Shown: positions 22,473 to 35,939, numbered from the stretch's first letter. The stretch: 64,000 nt of DNA from Hysterangium stoloniferum (GCA_015178975.1 WHVD01000051.1:1-64000), one strand, 5' to 3'. Notes: generated from the sequence alone by a model not told the origin. Numbers and translations are program-made.

Positions 22473-25400
22473 GTGCCCTCCAGGTTGAAGAGCTATGTCA
22501 AAGAAGGTGTCGAAGGATGCTTGGAACTCCTCCCCATGCATCCTGCGACGAACCTCCAAGGTGCAGGATAGTGTTTCCCCAGGCGAGACGCTTGGCATGA
22601 AAAGAAAGGGCAATGCCTTCCTGCTTCAAAACATCATTGGCAGATGTCAACCCATCCAGTTTCTGGATTGAAAAGACCCAACGACCGTAGGCCTTCTGAC
22701 GCATTCTAATGATGGCGCAAACATGATCAGCAGAGGCATCAGTGATGTGGGTGATGAGAGGAGGCCGGGGGTGTAGTGATGGCAGGGCAGGAGTGAGAAG
22801 TGGTGCACAGCTCACATCTCCACCAGAGGGAAGTCCTCCTGAGGTGTCGGAATCCAACAACAGATGCTCCAACAGGTTGACTAGGTCCACAGCTGAGTGG
22901 ATCAATGCATGCTCAGGAAGGATGCAAGAGGAGTGAACAAGCAGAGACCGAAACATGGAGAGCTCAACCCACTCAATATCCTCTGCTAAATGCAGCTGTC
23001 CCTTAGGGTCATTGATGCATAAGTAAAATGTACTCATGCGGTCCAACAGCATGAGAGACCCACTATACCCTTGAATATGCCCTTTAAGAAGGGGGTGCTG
23101 TAAGGTTGGCCCTAATCATGTTAGCGTGTGTCCCACAGTGAAAATGTCAGAGGGGTAGTTAATGGACATGCACATCCAACTTGCCTGTAAGAAATGAGCT
23201 GAGTTGGCCATGTCCCGAGAGTGAGGGGGAGAGGGCGGCTGTGGCGGGGGGCTGTGAATGGGGTCGGCTGGGAAAGGGTCAATGACATGGGGCTCATCGG
23301 CCTGAACATCAGCCTTCCACTTCCCCTTCACCTTTTTGCTTAAGGGGGGAGGCTCCTCGAAGACTTCCATGGCTGGGGGAGGTTCCTTGAAGACCTCCGT
23401 GGGGGGGGGGGGGGTTCCTCGAAGACATCCATGGCTGAGGGAGGTGCCTCGGTGCCTCCCTCAGTCATGGAGGACATCCTTGCAAGGACTTCCAGGATAG
23501 GGTGATCAACATCCATCAATGTAATATTGGGTTGATGAATGGGGCTCCCCAGGGAAATGCAAGGTGAGTAGGGAGAGATGGGTGGTGGACTCCACACTGG
23601 CAGGGGAACCAGGGGAGTGTCCGACACTGCAGGGGACAATGGCATCAGGGTAGAGTGGGTGGTGACAAGGGGGCCAGGTGACATGCATGGGGGTGGGGTT
23701 GGCCGCGGTGCTGGAGTGGGCTTGGGTGCAGGTGGGGGTGGTGGTATGAGGGAAGGTCCTGCAGAGGGGAGGGGTAATGGTATGAGGGGAAGAGAAGGCA
23801 GGTCGGTGGATGGTTCACGACCTCCCGGCAGCTCTGAAAAGGGTGTAAAGTGCTGCAGTGGGGGTGTGGAAGAAATGGGCGGAGGTGGAGGTAGGTGAGA
23901 GGAGCTAGACAGCATCGCAGGGTCAGCTGGACGATGCCCCCTCCAAACTCTGACGGAAGTCAGCAGTTTTCACCGTTGATTAGGGTCACTTGTGAAGAAG
24001 TGAATGTTGTCTGGAAGTAAAAAACCTTCATGGCAATCAGCACCAAGGTACTTGCCGTTGTAGGTGGGGTAGTGCGATTGGTCATCCTCTGAATTGGATG
24101 AGAAATTGATGGGCCCCATCTGGTAGGTTCGTTCCTGAGACCCATGTTGGGAAGGAGGTCTGGGAGGTAGTGCAACTCCATCCCCACATTGCAATGCAAT
24201 GCTTTGTAGTTTGATCCTCTGTACTTTGTCCCAATCATAGAAGGTGACCCCATCTTTTCCTTTCCTGCTCTTCTGTCCTACACTCCTAACACATGGCATA
24301 CCCCCATCACTGCAATCTGTCTCAGCGAAATCCATCCATTTATGGCCTGGGGGGGAGCAATGGTTGAAGGGTTGTTGTTTCCTTCCATTCTCCTCCATTC
24401 CTGCTGTGTCCGCTTTGAGGGAACATTATCCCTAGCACCCATCTTTCGCTGTCCTTCTACGTACTCCTCCCTCCTTTTCCTCTTGAGCATTTTTAATTCC
24501 TCCTGAACCTGTGCAGAGAAAGCCTCAGACTGCTGTTTTTTCCTGATCTCCTCCTCGGTGGAAGGGAAGATGCTATGAGGAGGTGGGGGGGTTTCGCTCC
24601 ATGTTCCCGAGGGATCCCCCCAAGTGTGAGAGGTACAGTGAAATATACTCAGGAAATATAGTCTGGATGAGCTCATACTATATTTCCATTATTATTTCTA
24701 CTTTCTCTCTATTTTATTATACACTTACTGTATAATTAGTTCGACGACCTATGTATGTGGTACATCGACTCTCATGGGTGCATACATGCCAGACCTATGT
24801 ATTCTAGTGCCCGTAGTTAGAACTCAGACACTTTTTACCCTGCAACCACGACTTACCCAGACACCAGTTAGTGTCCTGTAAGTTGTGATTGGGGTATCGT
24901 CTCGACCATCACAGACAGGCTTTAACTATCTATGCAATCAGAGTTTCGAACTGTACCAGTCGGAACTCCCTCTATATCTCAATCCACATGGACTACATCT
25001 GCACTACTCTATTACTCAACTCTCTCATTACTCTCTTCTATACTCGAGCAGTCATTTAGAATCGTACTTAACAGTCGATTCCCCTTATTCGTCTTAGCTC
25101 TCTACTCTACTTTAGATAGCTATTTCACTCACCCGTATTGAACTAAGTAGTCAATACATCTTCATGTTGTACCTAAACGGTCGATATTCTTCATAAATAA
25201 AACAGTTAGAACTTCCACCACTCTTCACACCAAGTACCAGAGGATAGGGGCACAGCTTTTGGAACAGGGTCCGTCCGTGTAGGGTATGTGGATGAGGAGG
25301 CCTCCCCCAAATGCTCGACAATTTCTGTTCGAGGTGGTGGGGAAGGAGGAACTGTTGTTTGGGGTCGAGGTATCCTTTTAAAGTTGGGAAATCGGGGTCT

Positions 25401-25628
25401 GGGGGAAGGAGCATATGGAGTGAAAGCAGTGTCACTCCCCGAATTGGTGGAGGTTCCTGCCATGTTGTCCTGCGTGGAGGGGTGCATCGATGATGGCATC
25501 CCAGAATTACCCATACAGTGCTCGACATTTTCAGTACGAGACAGTGTGGTAGAAGTATTAATAGGTTGGGGTCACGGTATTCTCTTGAAGTTGGGGAACT
25601 TGGGTTTGGGCTGTTGTTCCTGTGACAT
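22473..25628 (-). pseudogene. ORF3 of family-I copy B: proline-rich protein of unknown function
   Basis: Starts at the ATG at 25628, about 230 bp downstream of the chromodomain, and runs to the 3' LTR. After removing the LTR at 24625-25229 it would code for roughly 840 residues. In order: two copies of an FPNFKRIP..PQ..RTE(N/I)VEH module; a basic helix (EELKMLKRKRREEY); a segment with SDGGMPCVRSVGQKSRKGK and KYLGADCHEGFLL; a long proline/serine-rich stretch; tandem VFEEPPP repeats followed by EKAKGK-like basic residues; and a compact C-terminal part (LCINDPKGQLHLAEDIEWVE; HALIHSAVDLVNLLEHLL; KLDGLTSANDVL). Lesions here are a TGA after F-T-S-D-P-N-Q-R, a 14-G run frameshift near 23401, and the LTR. 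Copies A1 and C share the frame. No family recognised. Confidence 0.72.
24625..25229 (+). repeat. Solo LTR, family I, in ORF3 of copy B
   Basis: 605 bp, TGTGAGAGGT to CTCTTCACA, target duplication CCAAG (24620-24624 and 25230-25234). The empty site is present in copy A1 near 1145. Confidence 0.95.
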
Positions 25629-25859
25629 TGTGTACTGATTTGAGAGGTTGATGTGGAGGGAAGAGACAGGGGGATAAAATTTTCTTTAGTGGATTTACAT
25701 ATTTTATATTAATTTTAAGCTCCACTTGTTATTGAGGTGAAAGGCCAAGGGGGATGAATAGTGAAGGGTAGAGTTAAAAGTAAATAAACAGTGTTGTCAT
25801 TGTGGGGAGGTGAAATAATGATTAGATTTGATAAATAGTTTTGTAAGCTCTGAGAAGAG

Positions 25860-28172
25860 TGGGGGCATTATGAAGGTCATTGCCATTTAACCAGGTGTCC
25901 TCTTCCGGTCCATATCCTTTCCATCAAACTTGGAAGAGGAGTTGATTTCAATGCTTTTTGTGCCCTACTATAGCTTCTACCTCGTATTCCTCGTCATTAC
26001 GGTCTAGTTCCCGAGGATTCTCAAGTAGCTCCCTTGATCTGAATTCCTTAGGGGAGAGATGGTACTTTTTAAGATGGTCTCAGTTGATTACTGGGTGTAG
26101 TTGATATTCCGATGGAATGTGGAGTTGAAAGACTTGAGGATTGATCTTCTCCAAGACTTCGAACAGCCCTATCCATCTTTGTATAAGTTTCCTCCCAGGT
26201 CCTTTGGCTTCGACAAGCTTGAGAGAATGAGGATTGATTAGAACATAATCTCCTTCTGAGATATCTTCCACCGATCTCCTTTTCTTATTGTAGCTGCGAG
26301 CTTGCGTTTCTTGTGCTCACGCAATTGAATCCCGCGCCACCTGTTGATGGTTTTCCAATTCTAAGATCCATTGGTTGGATAAAGGGCTATCCGACAATTC
26401 CCTGGGAACCATGGGGTCATCCCCTACTAGGCAGCGAGACATTCCTCTTGGGAGGTATCCCATCAGCAAAAAGGCCGGTGCATAGCTTGTTGAACTCTGA
26501 ACTGTCAAATTGTAGATATGAGCTACCACCTGAGTCCATTTAGACCATTCCTCTTTTGAAGAAGTGCAGTACACTATGAGCATTTTCTCAACGATAGCAT
26601 TAGCATTCTCCGTTTGACTGTCAGTTTGAGGATGATGAGATGAGGATACCGCGAGGGCACTTCCATATACCTTGCAGACCTCTCTCCAGAACCTACAGGT
26701 CCACCTCTTGTCTCGATCACAGATTATCCTGGAAGGTAGGCCAAAAGGAGCGGCAACTTTATTCATGAAGATTCACGTGAATCCTTCTGCAGATAGATCT
26801 GAAGTTGTGGGCTCACAAATTAAGAAATGTGTGAGTTTATCCACAGCAACAAAGATGGCTGAGTAAGCACCCTCTGCAGAAGGAGGTAATCTGGTAATCA
26901 GGTCCATTGAGACAACCTCAAACGGCCTTACAGATACATCCGTGGGTCGAAGAGCTCCTTGTCGAGTGGTATGATCAACCTTAGTTTTCTGGCATATGTC
27001 ACAGCTGCGAGCATATGCCACACAGTCCTGCAACATCCTCGGCCAGAAAAACCGGTCCTTCATCAGCTGGAAAAGTCTGTGACCGCCTGCATAAGCTCCT
27101 TCAAAGGGGTTGTCATGTATCAATTTGAGTATGGTTGACGTCATGCTGCCAGGTACACAGATTCGACTTTTCCAGTCCAAATCTTGAAAGAACAATAGCT
27201 TATTCTTGCCAATGAAATAGTGTGAAGGGGTAGCTACCATATTTGGGGAAATGGGATTGGCGGCATAATGATTTCTGAAAGCGGGATCTTTCTGATATCC
27301 ATTGCTGAGTTCCTTAGCATAGTTCTCATTGATTTCTATAAGCAATTGGGGGTTCAAGAGAGTAAATTTTGCCTCGTCAATTTCATCATTTCTGGGGAGT
27401 TTGTGCAAATCCCAATTCATTTGGGGGACTTCTTCCATCATTCCAATTGGTTTAACTAACTCGTGATGAGTGAGAAAAATGGCCTTTTCCACTGGTTTGT
27501 GCTCCCATAACATCTCGTTGTCATTCCAGTTGTAAGAATCTGCTACGATTGGTAAGAGGTCATCTCTCGCAGGACTAGCACAGTCAGGTACTAAAGGAAG
27601 TCTAGACAGTGGATCAACATTGCTGTGTATCTGTGCTGCTCGATGTAAGATTTCCAGACCAGGGTATGCAGTGTATACCGCCCCCCATGCAGCCAGTCGA
27701 CAATTGGTATTCTCATAAGATCTGGCCCATTGTAACGCCACATGGTCAGTGATCAGAAGGATATGTTCTCCCTTGATAAAGGGCTGGAAATGGACTAGTC
27801 CCTCTTTAGCAGCTAACACTTCTCGTTCTGTGGCCGAGTAATTACATTCTGCTTTCTTGAGCATGTGGCTCCAATAGGCGATGACACACTCAACAGTGAC
27901 ACTGGTGTCATCAAAATCTGAGGCCCAGGAATCCATCCAAGTGAATTCCGGCTCCTTGGTTTTATAATGAGTAACAAAAATGGGCATGTCTTGTGATTGA
28001 TCAAAGGCTGATCTTGCTTGGGCGTAGATTTAGTATCTTTTAGGTCTTTGAGCATCATTTTCTGTATTTGTTGAAGACAACATCCCAGCGTGAAGTCCGA
28101 AGTGTCCGTGTATAACCAATAAGGCATGCCACTCGCAGGGTGTCCGACTACTGGAGCAGAGCTCAATGCCAC
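25860..28172 (-). pseudogene. pol: RNase H, integrase and chromodomain of family-I copy B
   Basis: RNase H starts near 28110 (LYTDTSDFTLG) and includes ITDHVALQWA (about 27745). The integrase zinc finger follows (HDNPFEGAYAGGH...CDIC, 27105-26990), then the core with SMDLITRLPPS (about 26910), ICDRDKRW (about 26715) and TENANAIVE (about 26610). The C-terminal chromodomain has EEYEVEAIVGHKKH, two stops where CGA to TGA changes are likely, then WKGYGPEEDTW (about 25910). One long frame (27987-26773) is still open. Gene is inactive through stops at 26769 and in the chromodomain. Confidence 0.85.
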
Positions 28173-29985
28173 CTTGATGTCTTCAAAAGCTCAGGTGTGT
28201 TCAGAATCCCAAGTCCAATGGACTCCTTTCTTTAAGAGGTTGAAGAGTGGAGCAACCGTCCAGGAATAAAATGGTATGTAAGTGGAGAAGTACAGGACCA
28301 TCCTGAGGAAATGTTGAAGATCTGCTATCTTGGAAGGCATAGCTAGTTCTAGTATGGCAGCAACCTTTTCTTGATGGGTCGAAAAACCGAGTCTAGACAC
28401 CTTATGTCCTAGTAATAGAATCGAGTTATACCCAACATATGTAGCACTTTTTGGGCGAGAGAGTGATTCCCACTGCAATTATGGCTTGTAGGACCTGGTC
28501 TAAATGCTCTAAATGATTGTCCCATGTCTTAAAAGATCACAATGTTGTCAATATAAACTAGGCAGAATATCCATAAGTAAGGTGCAAGGACAGTTTGCAT
28601 AACTCTCTGGAATATAGAGGGTCCATTATGAAGTCCAAAGGGCATTCTCCTGAATTGCCACAGTCCTCGATGGGATCTGAAGGCAGTCTTCAGTTTGTCT
28701 TCTTCTAACATTTCAAGCTGGGTAAAGCCGGCTAGTGCGTCAAAGGAAGATAAGATGTTGGATCCTGAAAGCGCTTGCATGATTTCAGACTGGCATGGCA
28801 ATGGGAATTCATCGGGAACTGTTAGGCTGTTCAACTTCCTATAGTCAATCACCACTCACGGTTTCCCATTGCGATAGATGACAAAGGCTGGCGCCCCCCA
28901 AGGACTTTTGGACGGTTTGATTACTCCCTGTTGAAACCAAGTATCCATTTGTTCATCAATGACCTTCCTATTAGCTGGGGAAGTTGGAAACATTGACATC
29001 GAAATAGGTTGCATGCCTTCTTTCAACGGGACTTTAACTTTGACATCTACTTGTCCTAAATGCCTGTCTACTCCAAAGGCTTGAACGTTCTTAGTCAATA
29101 CTGACTCCAAGTGGGAGGAGACGTCAGTAATAATGTCAGGTCCTAAGTTAACCAACTTATGTAGGTCCTCCACACGAAATGTTTCCATGGTGGCAACCTC
29201 TGACATTTTAGGGCCTGCTGGGTCGAAATTGTCTGCGAGTTCCCGTTCTGGGGGCTGTCCGGAAGGTCAAGGATTAAGGACATGCTCCTCTTCTATTCTT
29301 GATAGGCTCTCTATGAGGTGAGTGATCTTAGTTGCCATTGACTGCATCGATGCCTTCTCAGTTGAAGATCTAGGTGTCTGAGCCCATCTGTTTGTGTCAT
29401 GAATTAATCCAACAGTTTCCCCTTGTCTAATGATTCTTGGTGTCAGAGAGGGGTTAGCGAGAGGTATCACAGCATGTTCCCTAGAGATAGCAGTGGTGGG
29501 AGCAGCTAGTATACTTCCATCGTCATTCTGTAAGACAACTCCCTTGACTATCCATTGGTCACCGAAAAGATCTCTGACAAAGATTGGTACTAATCAAGCT
29601 GATTCCGGCTCTATAGTACCATCCTGCAGGGCCCATGTGACTCTTTCAGTACGCATTCCTTTGTCTGGTTTGGAAGTCAGTTCAGGTGAGCCATTGGCTA
29701 CTTCCTCAAGGGGAATCTTGCTGATCGAAAAGGCTAAAGGCTGTGGCTCCTTGGAAGAACTTGCTGGGATAGACCCCACCCTCCCTGGTAGAATCAGTCT
29801 AGAGCCCAACGGTTGGTCTTGTAGTGTCCCAATCTCATAATTCACATAAAAGTCCTCTCCAAGAAGAATTGGGATGGTCATGCCTCGGACAAGGTACATT
29901 TTGGCGGTAAATTTAAGGAGCATACCAGTGTCATCTTTGAGGTAAATGGGGACATTGACGTATCCTAAGACCTTAGCACTGCTGG

Positions 29986-31445
29986 TGTGAGAGGTATGGT
30001 GAAATATACTCAGGAAATATAGTTGGGATGAGCCCATACTATATTTCCATTATTATTTCTACTTTCTCTCTATTTTATTATACACTTATAATTAGTTCGA
30101 CAACCTATGTATGCTGTACATCTGTTAGGATACACACTCAGGCCGGGTTTCCGGAGAAACCCGTGGGATATCCGGTAGGACTTGGCTTCAGCTTATAGGC
30201 TGCGCCCTCGCTAGATCGTGTTGTCCAATTTCAGACAGGCGGACGGGAATCCCGGGGAGTCCGGGCGGGGGTTCGTGGGTCGTGAGTCGTAGGTCGTGAG
30301 TCGTGAGTCGTGAGTCGAGATAGTCGAGAGAGATAGATGCGCCGGAGCCCGTGGGCTCCGACTAGTGCGAGCGGTCTGATGAGAGTAGGGTTTTAGAGAG
30401 GAAAATGTATTAGATTACTGGGGGGAATCTAAGCTAATTTTCTGACTGGATTGTATGTACAACATCTGCCAGTTTATATAGACCGTGGAATGCATGACAT
30501 ACCGAATCCAGTAATAATGAGACGAAACGAGCAAAACATAAAACGGGAATAGTAAACACCAAATTGGTGTTAGGAACGGGACGGAATGGAGCGGAGTCCG
30601 AATCGTGACAAAGCATAACCCATAACGGGAAACGGAGCGGGAGCGGAGTCCTAAATCGTGACAGGTCATTTGACTAAAACGGGAACGGGGCTCGATTAGA
30701 GCGGTGACGGGATTCTAAGCGGGTCCGGTGACTGATGCGTGGGACGAAGACGGACATAGACAGAGACGGGGTCCGGGGGAAGTCCGGTGACTGATATGTG
30801 TCTTAATGAGGTCGAACGTAACGAGTCTTGACGTAACGGAGTCCGGGTGGGAAATCCTATAAACAGACGATTGGTGCTTGTAGCGCGTGGGGGCGTACGA
30901 GTTAGTGCCCGGAGTCCGGCGGGATTTGTCCGGGTCGTAACAACATCGACTCTTGTGGGCGCATACATGCCAAACGTATGTATTCTAGCGCCCATAGTTA
31001 GAACTCAGACACTTTTTACCCCACAACCACGACTTACCCAGACACCTGTTAGTGTCCTGTAAGTTGTGATTGGGGTATCATCTCGACTGTTACATACAGG
31101 CTTTAACTATCTACACAATCAGAGTTTCGAACTATACTAGTCGAAACTCCACTTTTATCTCAATTCACGTGGACTACATCCACGCTACTCTGTTATTTGA
31201 CTCTCTTGTTATTCTCTTCTACACTCGAGCAGTCCCTCGGAATTGTACTTCATAGTCGATTCTCCTTATTCGTTTTAGCTCTCTATTCTACTTTAGATAG
31301 CTATTTCACCCGACCGTATTGAACTAAGTAGTCAATACCCATTCGGTCTGTATTAGACTTAGACAGTCAATACATCTTCGTGTTGTACCTAAACGGTCAA
31401 TATTCTTCGTATATAGAACGGTTAGAACTTCCACCACTCTTCACA
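29986..31445 (+). repeat. Solo LTR, family I, itself split by an LTR2
   Basis: TGTGAGAGGT at 29986 to CTCTTCACA at 31445, in the protease gene of copy B. Flanks GCTGG and ACCAG differ by three transitions and may be a decayed duplication. Contains the LTR at 30123-30942. Confidence 0.85.
30123..30942 (-). repeat. Solo LTR of the GY3 family (LTR2)
   Basis: 820 bp, plus-strand TGTTAGGATA to GTCGTAACA, duplication ACATC (30118-30122 and 30943-30947). Contains the conserved GGACTTGGCTTCAGCTTAT block, the hairpin CGGGTTTC-CGGA-GAAACCCG and a short GAGTCGT array (about 30290-30320). Confidence 0.95.
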
Positions 31446-32321
31446 ACCAGTAAGCTGTATGAGGTGCAACTTGAGTCCTTGCTTGAGCTTAGGGCGGTCC
31501 TCTAGTTCCTTATAGAAATCCTCCAAAATTAAGGAGAGGTCAGCCCCAGCATCCAGCCTGATTTTAGGGTTAGAGGCTTCTGAATTCCCTACACGTCCAT
31601 AGATGTGTAATGCTGAGATCCCAATACTGGAGTATCCACCTGTGGGATCCCTTCTGCGGTAAATAATGGTCAAATCCTCTTTCATAAGCTGACTGGATCG
31701 AGGGTATTGGACCCTGGGTCTTTTGCTTTCCTTTCTTGTGACTAGTTTGACGTTCCTCCTGACGTGTCTACCGCTAGGTACCTCAGGCGTAGCTTTTGGA
31801 ATGTAGTCGTCCACTTCAGAGTCTGACTCCTCACAAGGAATTAGGTTGGGTAACTGTCCTGGGTCGAAGGGGAAGTTCTCCTCCTCCGATCCCTCTAACT
31901 CAGAGGGGTCTTCTATAATGTAGGTCTGACTTATTCCCTTATATCAGTTCATAAATACTTCCTCGTCGACAATTTCCTCAATGGTAGGAGGTTCAGGTCG
32001 CAATAAGGCTCCCGTCTCAGTCAGACCTTTCCAGTTCTGACAATGACTGTCCAGCCAGTCTCCTTTCTCGAGGAAATCACAGTCTGATGTAGAAACATAG
32101 ACTTGCAATGCTTCATTCTCATTTGGAGGCAAACTTGCGTCTAAAACCACATCATCCTCTGATTGAGGACAGTAGACAGAAATGAAAATTGATTCCTCAT
32201 CAATGTTATGTACTTGTCCCTGGATGCTTAATCCATAAACCACTTCATAAGCCCTCTGATCCTCTGCCTCCTTGGTTGGGTTCTGTGTGGAGCATTTGTT
32301 AATAGAGACATAGTGCAACAT

Positions 32322-34690
32322 CCTACCCGTGTGAGGGCAGTCAATCTTAAAATGCTCTAAACTCCCACAAATCCAGCACTCCTTCGGGGGTTTAGCGACA
32401 CTTTTCTTGATACTTCATTTGAAAGAGAACTGCCTGCCGTGTTTCTCACCCTGTTTTGTGTTAGATCTCCTAAAGACGGTTTTATCTTCAGCTTCGCTGA
32501 GAAGGATGTGGCCTCAATCAGTGTGGTTGATTCCTCTAGAGTGTTTTTCCTCATGCCAGGGATCCAACTCTTCCTGTTCAGCAATTATGACTCTGGGCTT
32601 TTAAAACCGATAATGCTCTCAATTTGTTTGGACCCAAGCATTAATCAGAGCCTCTTGTAGATTGTTAGCATAAGTCTGCAAGCTCATGATGTCGTCGATG
32701 GGTTGCCCTTGTAGAAGGTAAAGCCATTCTGTGGGCAGCATCAGGATGAGTCTGCACATTTCATCCTTTGGATTTTGGTGGAACCCATACAAGAATCGAT
32801 AAAGCTTAATTCTTCATTGAATGTAGTGAACGGGTGTCTCACGGTCGTGGCCAGCTTGTCGAAATTTCATGGCTTCCCATTCTAAGGCTAAGGATTCATG
32901 CCAACGAGTTCCACGTAATCCCTCTACAATGCCCCAAAGGAACAATCCATGAGATCGACTGAATTCAGTGCGATGTTCATGGTCCAGGGTGCACCACCAG
33001 ATCTTGGCATTGCTGGTGAGTTGTCTTGGCAGAGCGACTCCTAACAACATGCTCATGGAGTCTGATGTCTCCGAGAGACACATGATATCCATGATGTAGT
33101 CCAAAGCCTTCGATTGAGTTCCATCGTATTTGGGAAGGTCAGACCATTTTATCTTGATGTCGTTGGTGTTAAGAGTGATCGATCTTTTTATCCTTAGGTA
33201 AGTCATTGATAAGCCTGCTGGCTCCAGGCTGTGTCAGAGTTCGAAAGGGAGAGTTAGGTACTCTACCATGACACCCCCCACGTCCCGAATTCCCTCCATA
33301 GTCAGAACTTTTAGAACTCCCAGATGAACTGCTTGGGGGTCCTCCTGGTGGCAGAAAGGGGTTCAAGGAGATCAGCAGGGAATGGCGGGGATCATCTGGA
33401 TTCAGCAATCCTCGACCAGCAACCTGACCAGCTATACCCTTGGTGAATGCGGTAGAGAAGGACGGTCGACCACTGTTGGCGACTGATCGATTCCTAATTG
33501 CAGGTTGTTTATCACCAAAGTTAGGATTATCTGAAACTCTTTCGAACGTGACACGAGAGTGATGGGTCCCCTGATGGGGTGCAGGGCTGGGTTCCATTGT
33601 GATTTCTCTCTTGATTTCGATTGTATTCAAAGGCCGATGCAGCTGAGGCTGATGGAAGGGAGTGCAGATTTCAATCCCCTTTTCCTGAAGATGATCTGCA
33701 ACTTGCATCCTCATATCCAATGGGAAGTCTTGCAAAATGGCAGGGTGATTGAGCGAATGGAGAAAATGAGTATCAGGAGACCCATTCAGGTTGCGAACAA
33801 ACGAATTAGTCATGGAGATGGGTGAATTGGGCACTTGAATCGAATTATTATAAGGGTAAAGTACCTCCAAAACCATTTTATCGAGCCTCCTCTGATTTCA
33901 CTTCAACTGGCCCCTTAGAGTAAAGTACGTGAACGATAGATTTGGCATGACTCTGTTAAGAGATTCCTCCAACATTCGGATGTACATATACTGGTAGTCA
34001 ACCTTGGGCATGATATGATCCCTACCAAGTAGGACGTGAAGGATTTGCAGCGCATCATTATGTGTGCAAAGCACTTTGAGGAATAAAGAGAACACTTCCT
34101 GCCTAAAAATCATCCTTCCCCCTTCCATAATGGATGTAACATCATTAGACCATTCGGGAATTGAGCTTGTCAGATCCTCAAGGGTTCCTGGTCATGTGAA
34201 TAAATCCTGTGCCAATAAGATGGCCTGATAACGACCTAACCAGACTGCTATAGTCACCAGTAAAGAAGGGTAATCTGTATAGTACTCCTCCAAGAAAGAG
34301 TAAGCTGATCAGCGGGGATTTGATCAGCATAGTACATGTCCCATTTCACATTGATAGGCTCAGCATAAACCATATGACCCCCAAGGAACTGCTTGAGGAT
34401 GACCTGCCTTGGTGGAAACGAGAGAATGGGCTCAGGTGCACAGGTAGGCTCGACATTAGCTCCAGGGGTGCTCAACCGCGATGTTCCTCATGTGGATCAG
34501 GGGGAGTATCTGTCAATGGTCCAGCTGCTGCTCCGGGGGAATTCCCAGGAGGGGCTGGTCTTTGAAAAGTCAACGAAGACTTCCTCATGGTGACATTACA
34601 GGGTGGTTCCAGACTAGCAGGTCTTTGACGAGGTTTTGAACTACTCAGGATTGTTGAAGATCTCGGTATTTGGTTCTTGCCAGTGGTCAT
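32322..34690 (-). pseudogene. gag: gag of family-I copy B
   Basis: First ATG at 34690, 76 bp after the 5' LTR. Fragments in changing frames cover a proline-rich start (34690-34472), a capsid-like middle (MEGGRMIFRQEVFSLF, 34128 down; 33876-33169), a conserved block (IKWSDLPKYDGTQSK; GLFLWGIVEGLRGTRWHES; about 33140-32880) and the zinc knuckle CWICGSLEHFKIDC (about 32380-32335). Several frameshifts and stops. Copy A2 has the same order. Confidence 0.8.
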
Positions 34691-34751
34691 TTACATGCTT
34701 AGAAATTAATAGTTATAGAGTAACGTTTTCTTTGTAGGGAAAGAGTGGTCC

Positions 34752-34765
34752 GGCCCAGATCACCA
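34752..34765 (-). other. Primer binding site of copy B (tRNA type)
   Basis: On the minus strand TGGTGATCTGGGCC starts one base after the LTR. The leading TGG is the complement of a tRNA CCA end. I could not assign the tRNA. Confidence 0.5.
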
Positions 34766-35305
34766 CTGTGAAGAGTGGTGGAAGTTCTAACCATTCTATA
34801 TATGAAGAATATCGACCGTTTAGGTATGACACAAAGATGTATTGACTATCTAAGTCTAATACAGACCGAACGTGTATTGACTGTTTAGTTCAATACGGTC
34901 AGGTGAAATAGCTATCTGTTACGACCATGCTGCAACCCTATCGGTCCCGAGGTTATCGCCACTTATCAATGTTTTCAAGTCACCATTTCGGAAACCATCG
35001 GCCCTGAAGCTGATGTATGTTTTCATGAAGATCAAACTCCGTTTACGCCCACGTCAAAATAACTCGTATTGTTTGGTCAAACTTTTGATACGTCCCTTTT
35101 ATTATGTTGATCCATTCAATCTTATGTTTCACATATGTCTATCTATATTTGTAGTCCTTGAACTATTTCCTTTTATAATAATCCTGCTCTCGGTTATCAT
35201 TGGCCTCTGAACTAATCATAAACTTCCCGTTCCTAGTCAAGCTTATTGTTAATGCCATTTTCCGCCCTTCTCCCCATTAGTATTTTCTAGATGCCTGTTA
35301 CTTGT

Positions 35306-35935
35306 TGTGAGAGGTATGGCGAAATACACTCAGGAAATATAGTCAGATGAGCTCTTACTATATTTCCTTTATTATTTCTATTTTTTCTCTTTTATTATAT
35401 CTATAATTAGTTCGACGACCTATGTATGCAATACATCGACTTTTGTGGGCGCACACACGCCAGACTTATATATTCTAGCACCCGTAGTTTAGAACTCAGA
35501 CACTTTTTACACCGCAACCACGACTTACCCAGACACCCATTAGTGTCCTGTAAGTTGTGATTGGTGTATCGTCTCGACCGTCACAGACGGGCTTTAGCTA
35601 TCTACTCTATCAGAGTTTCGAACTGTACCAGTCGAAACTCAATCCTCATCGCTACTCGTGTGGACCACATCCACGCTATTCTATTATTCGACTCTCTAGT
35701 ACTCTACTTTACTCTCGAGCAGTCATTCAGAATCGCACTAGACAGTCAATTCTACTTATTTGTTTTAGCTCTCTACCTTATTCTAGATAGCTACTTCCTC
35801 CTACCGTATTGAACTGAGTAGTCAATACGCATTCGTTCTGTATTAGACTTCAACAGTCAATACATCTTGGTGTCGTACCTAAACGGTCGATATTCTTCGT
35901 ATATAGAATGGTTAGAACTTCCACCACTCTTCACA
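35306..35935 (+). repeat. Solo LTR, family I, at the TATA box of the GY2 5' LTR
   Basis: 630 bp, duplication CTTGT (35301-35305 and 35936-35940). The insertion lies directly upstream of the TATATGAA box, so the GY2 promoter core now follows family-I LTR sequence. Confidence 0.95.
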
Positions 35936-35939
35936 CTTG

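Larger units (their letters stand above)
28191..32321 (-). pseudogene. pol: Protease and reverse transcriptase of family-I copy B
   Basis: Protease block IRLDAGADLSLI (about 31560), split by the LTR at 29986-31445 and continued by IPILLGEDF (about 29860). The RT palm has VVIDYRKLNSL (28855 downwards) and a catalytic motif that reads YIDN rather than YIDD (about 28560), a G to A change that removes the second metal-binding aspartate. Further stops follow (about 28528 and 28190). Copy A2 retains YIDD. Confidence 0.82.

Noticed and set aside
23578..23898. Gly-rich plus-strand frame
   Set aside because: Complement of the proline-rich ORF3 segment.
24625..25229. Family-I LTR units as MITEs with TGTGA/TCACA inverted ends
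   Set aside because: They have TG..CA ends with 5-bp duplications, and identical units border the internal polyprotein region of copy B, so they are LTRs.
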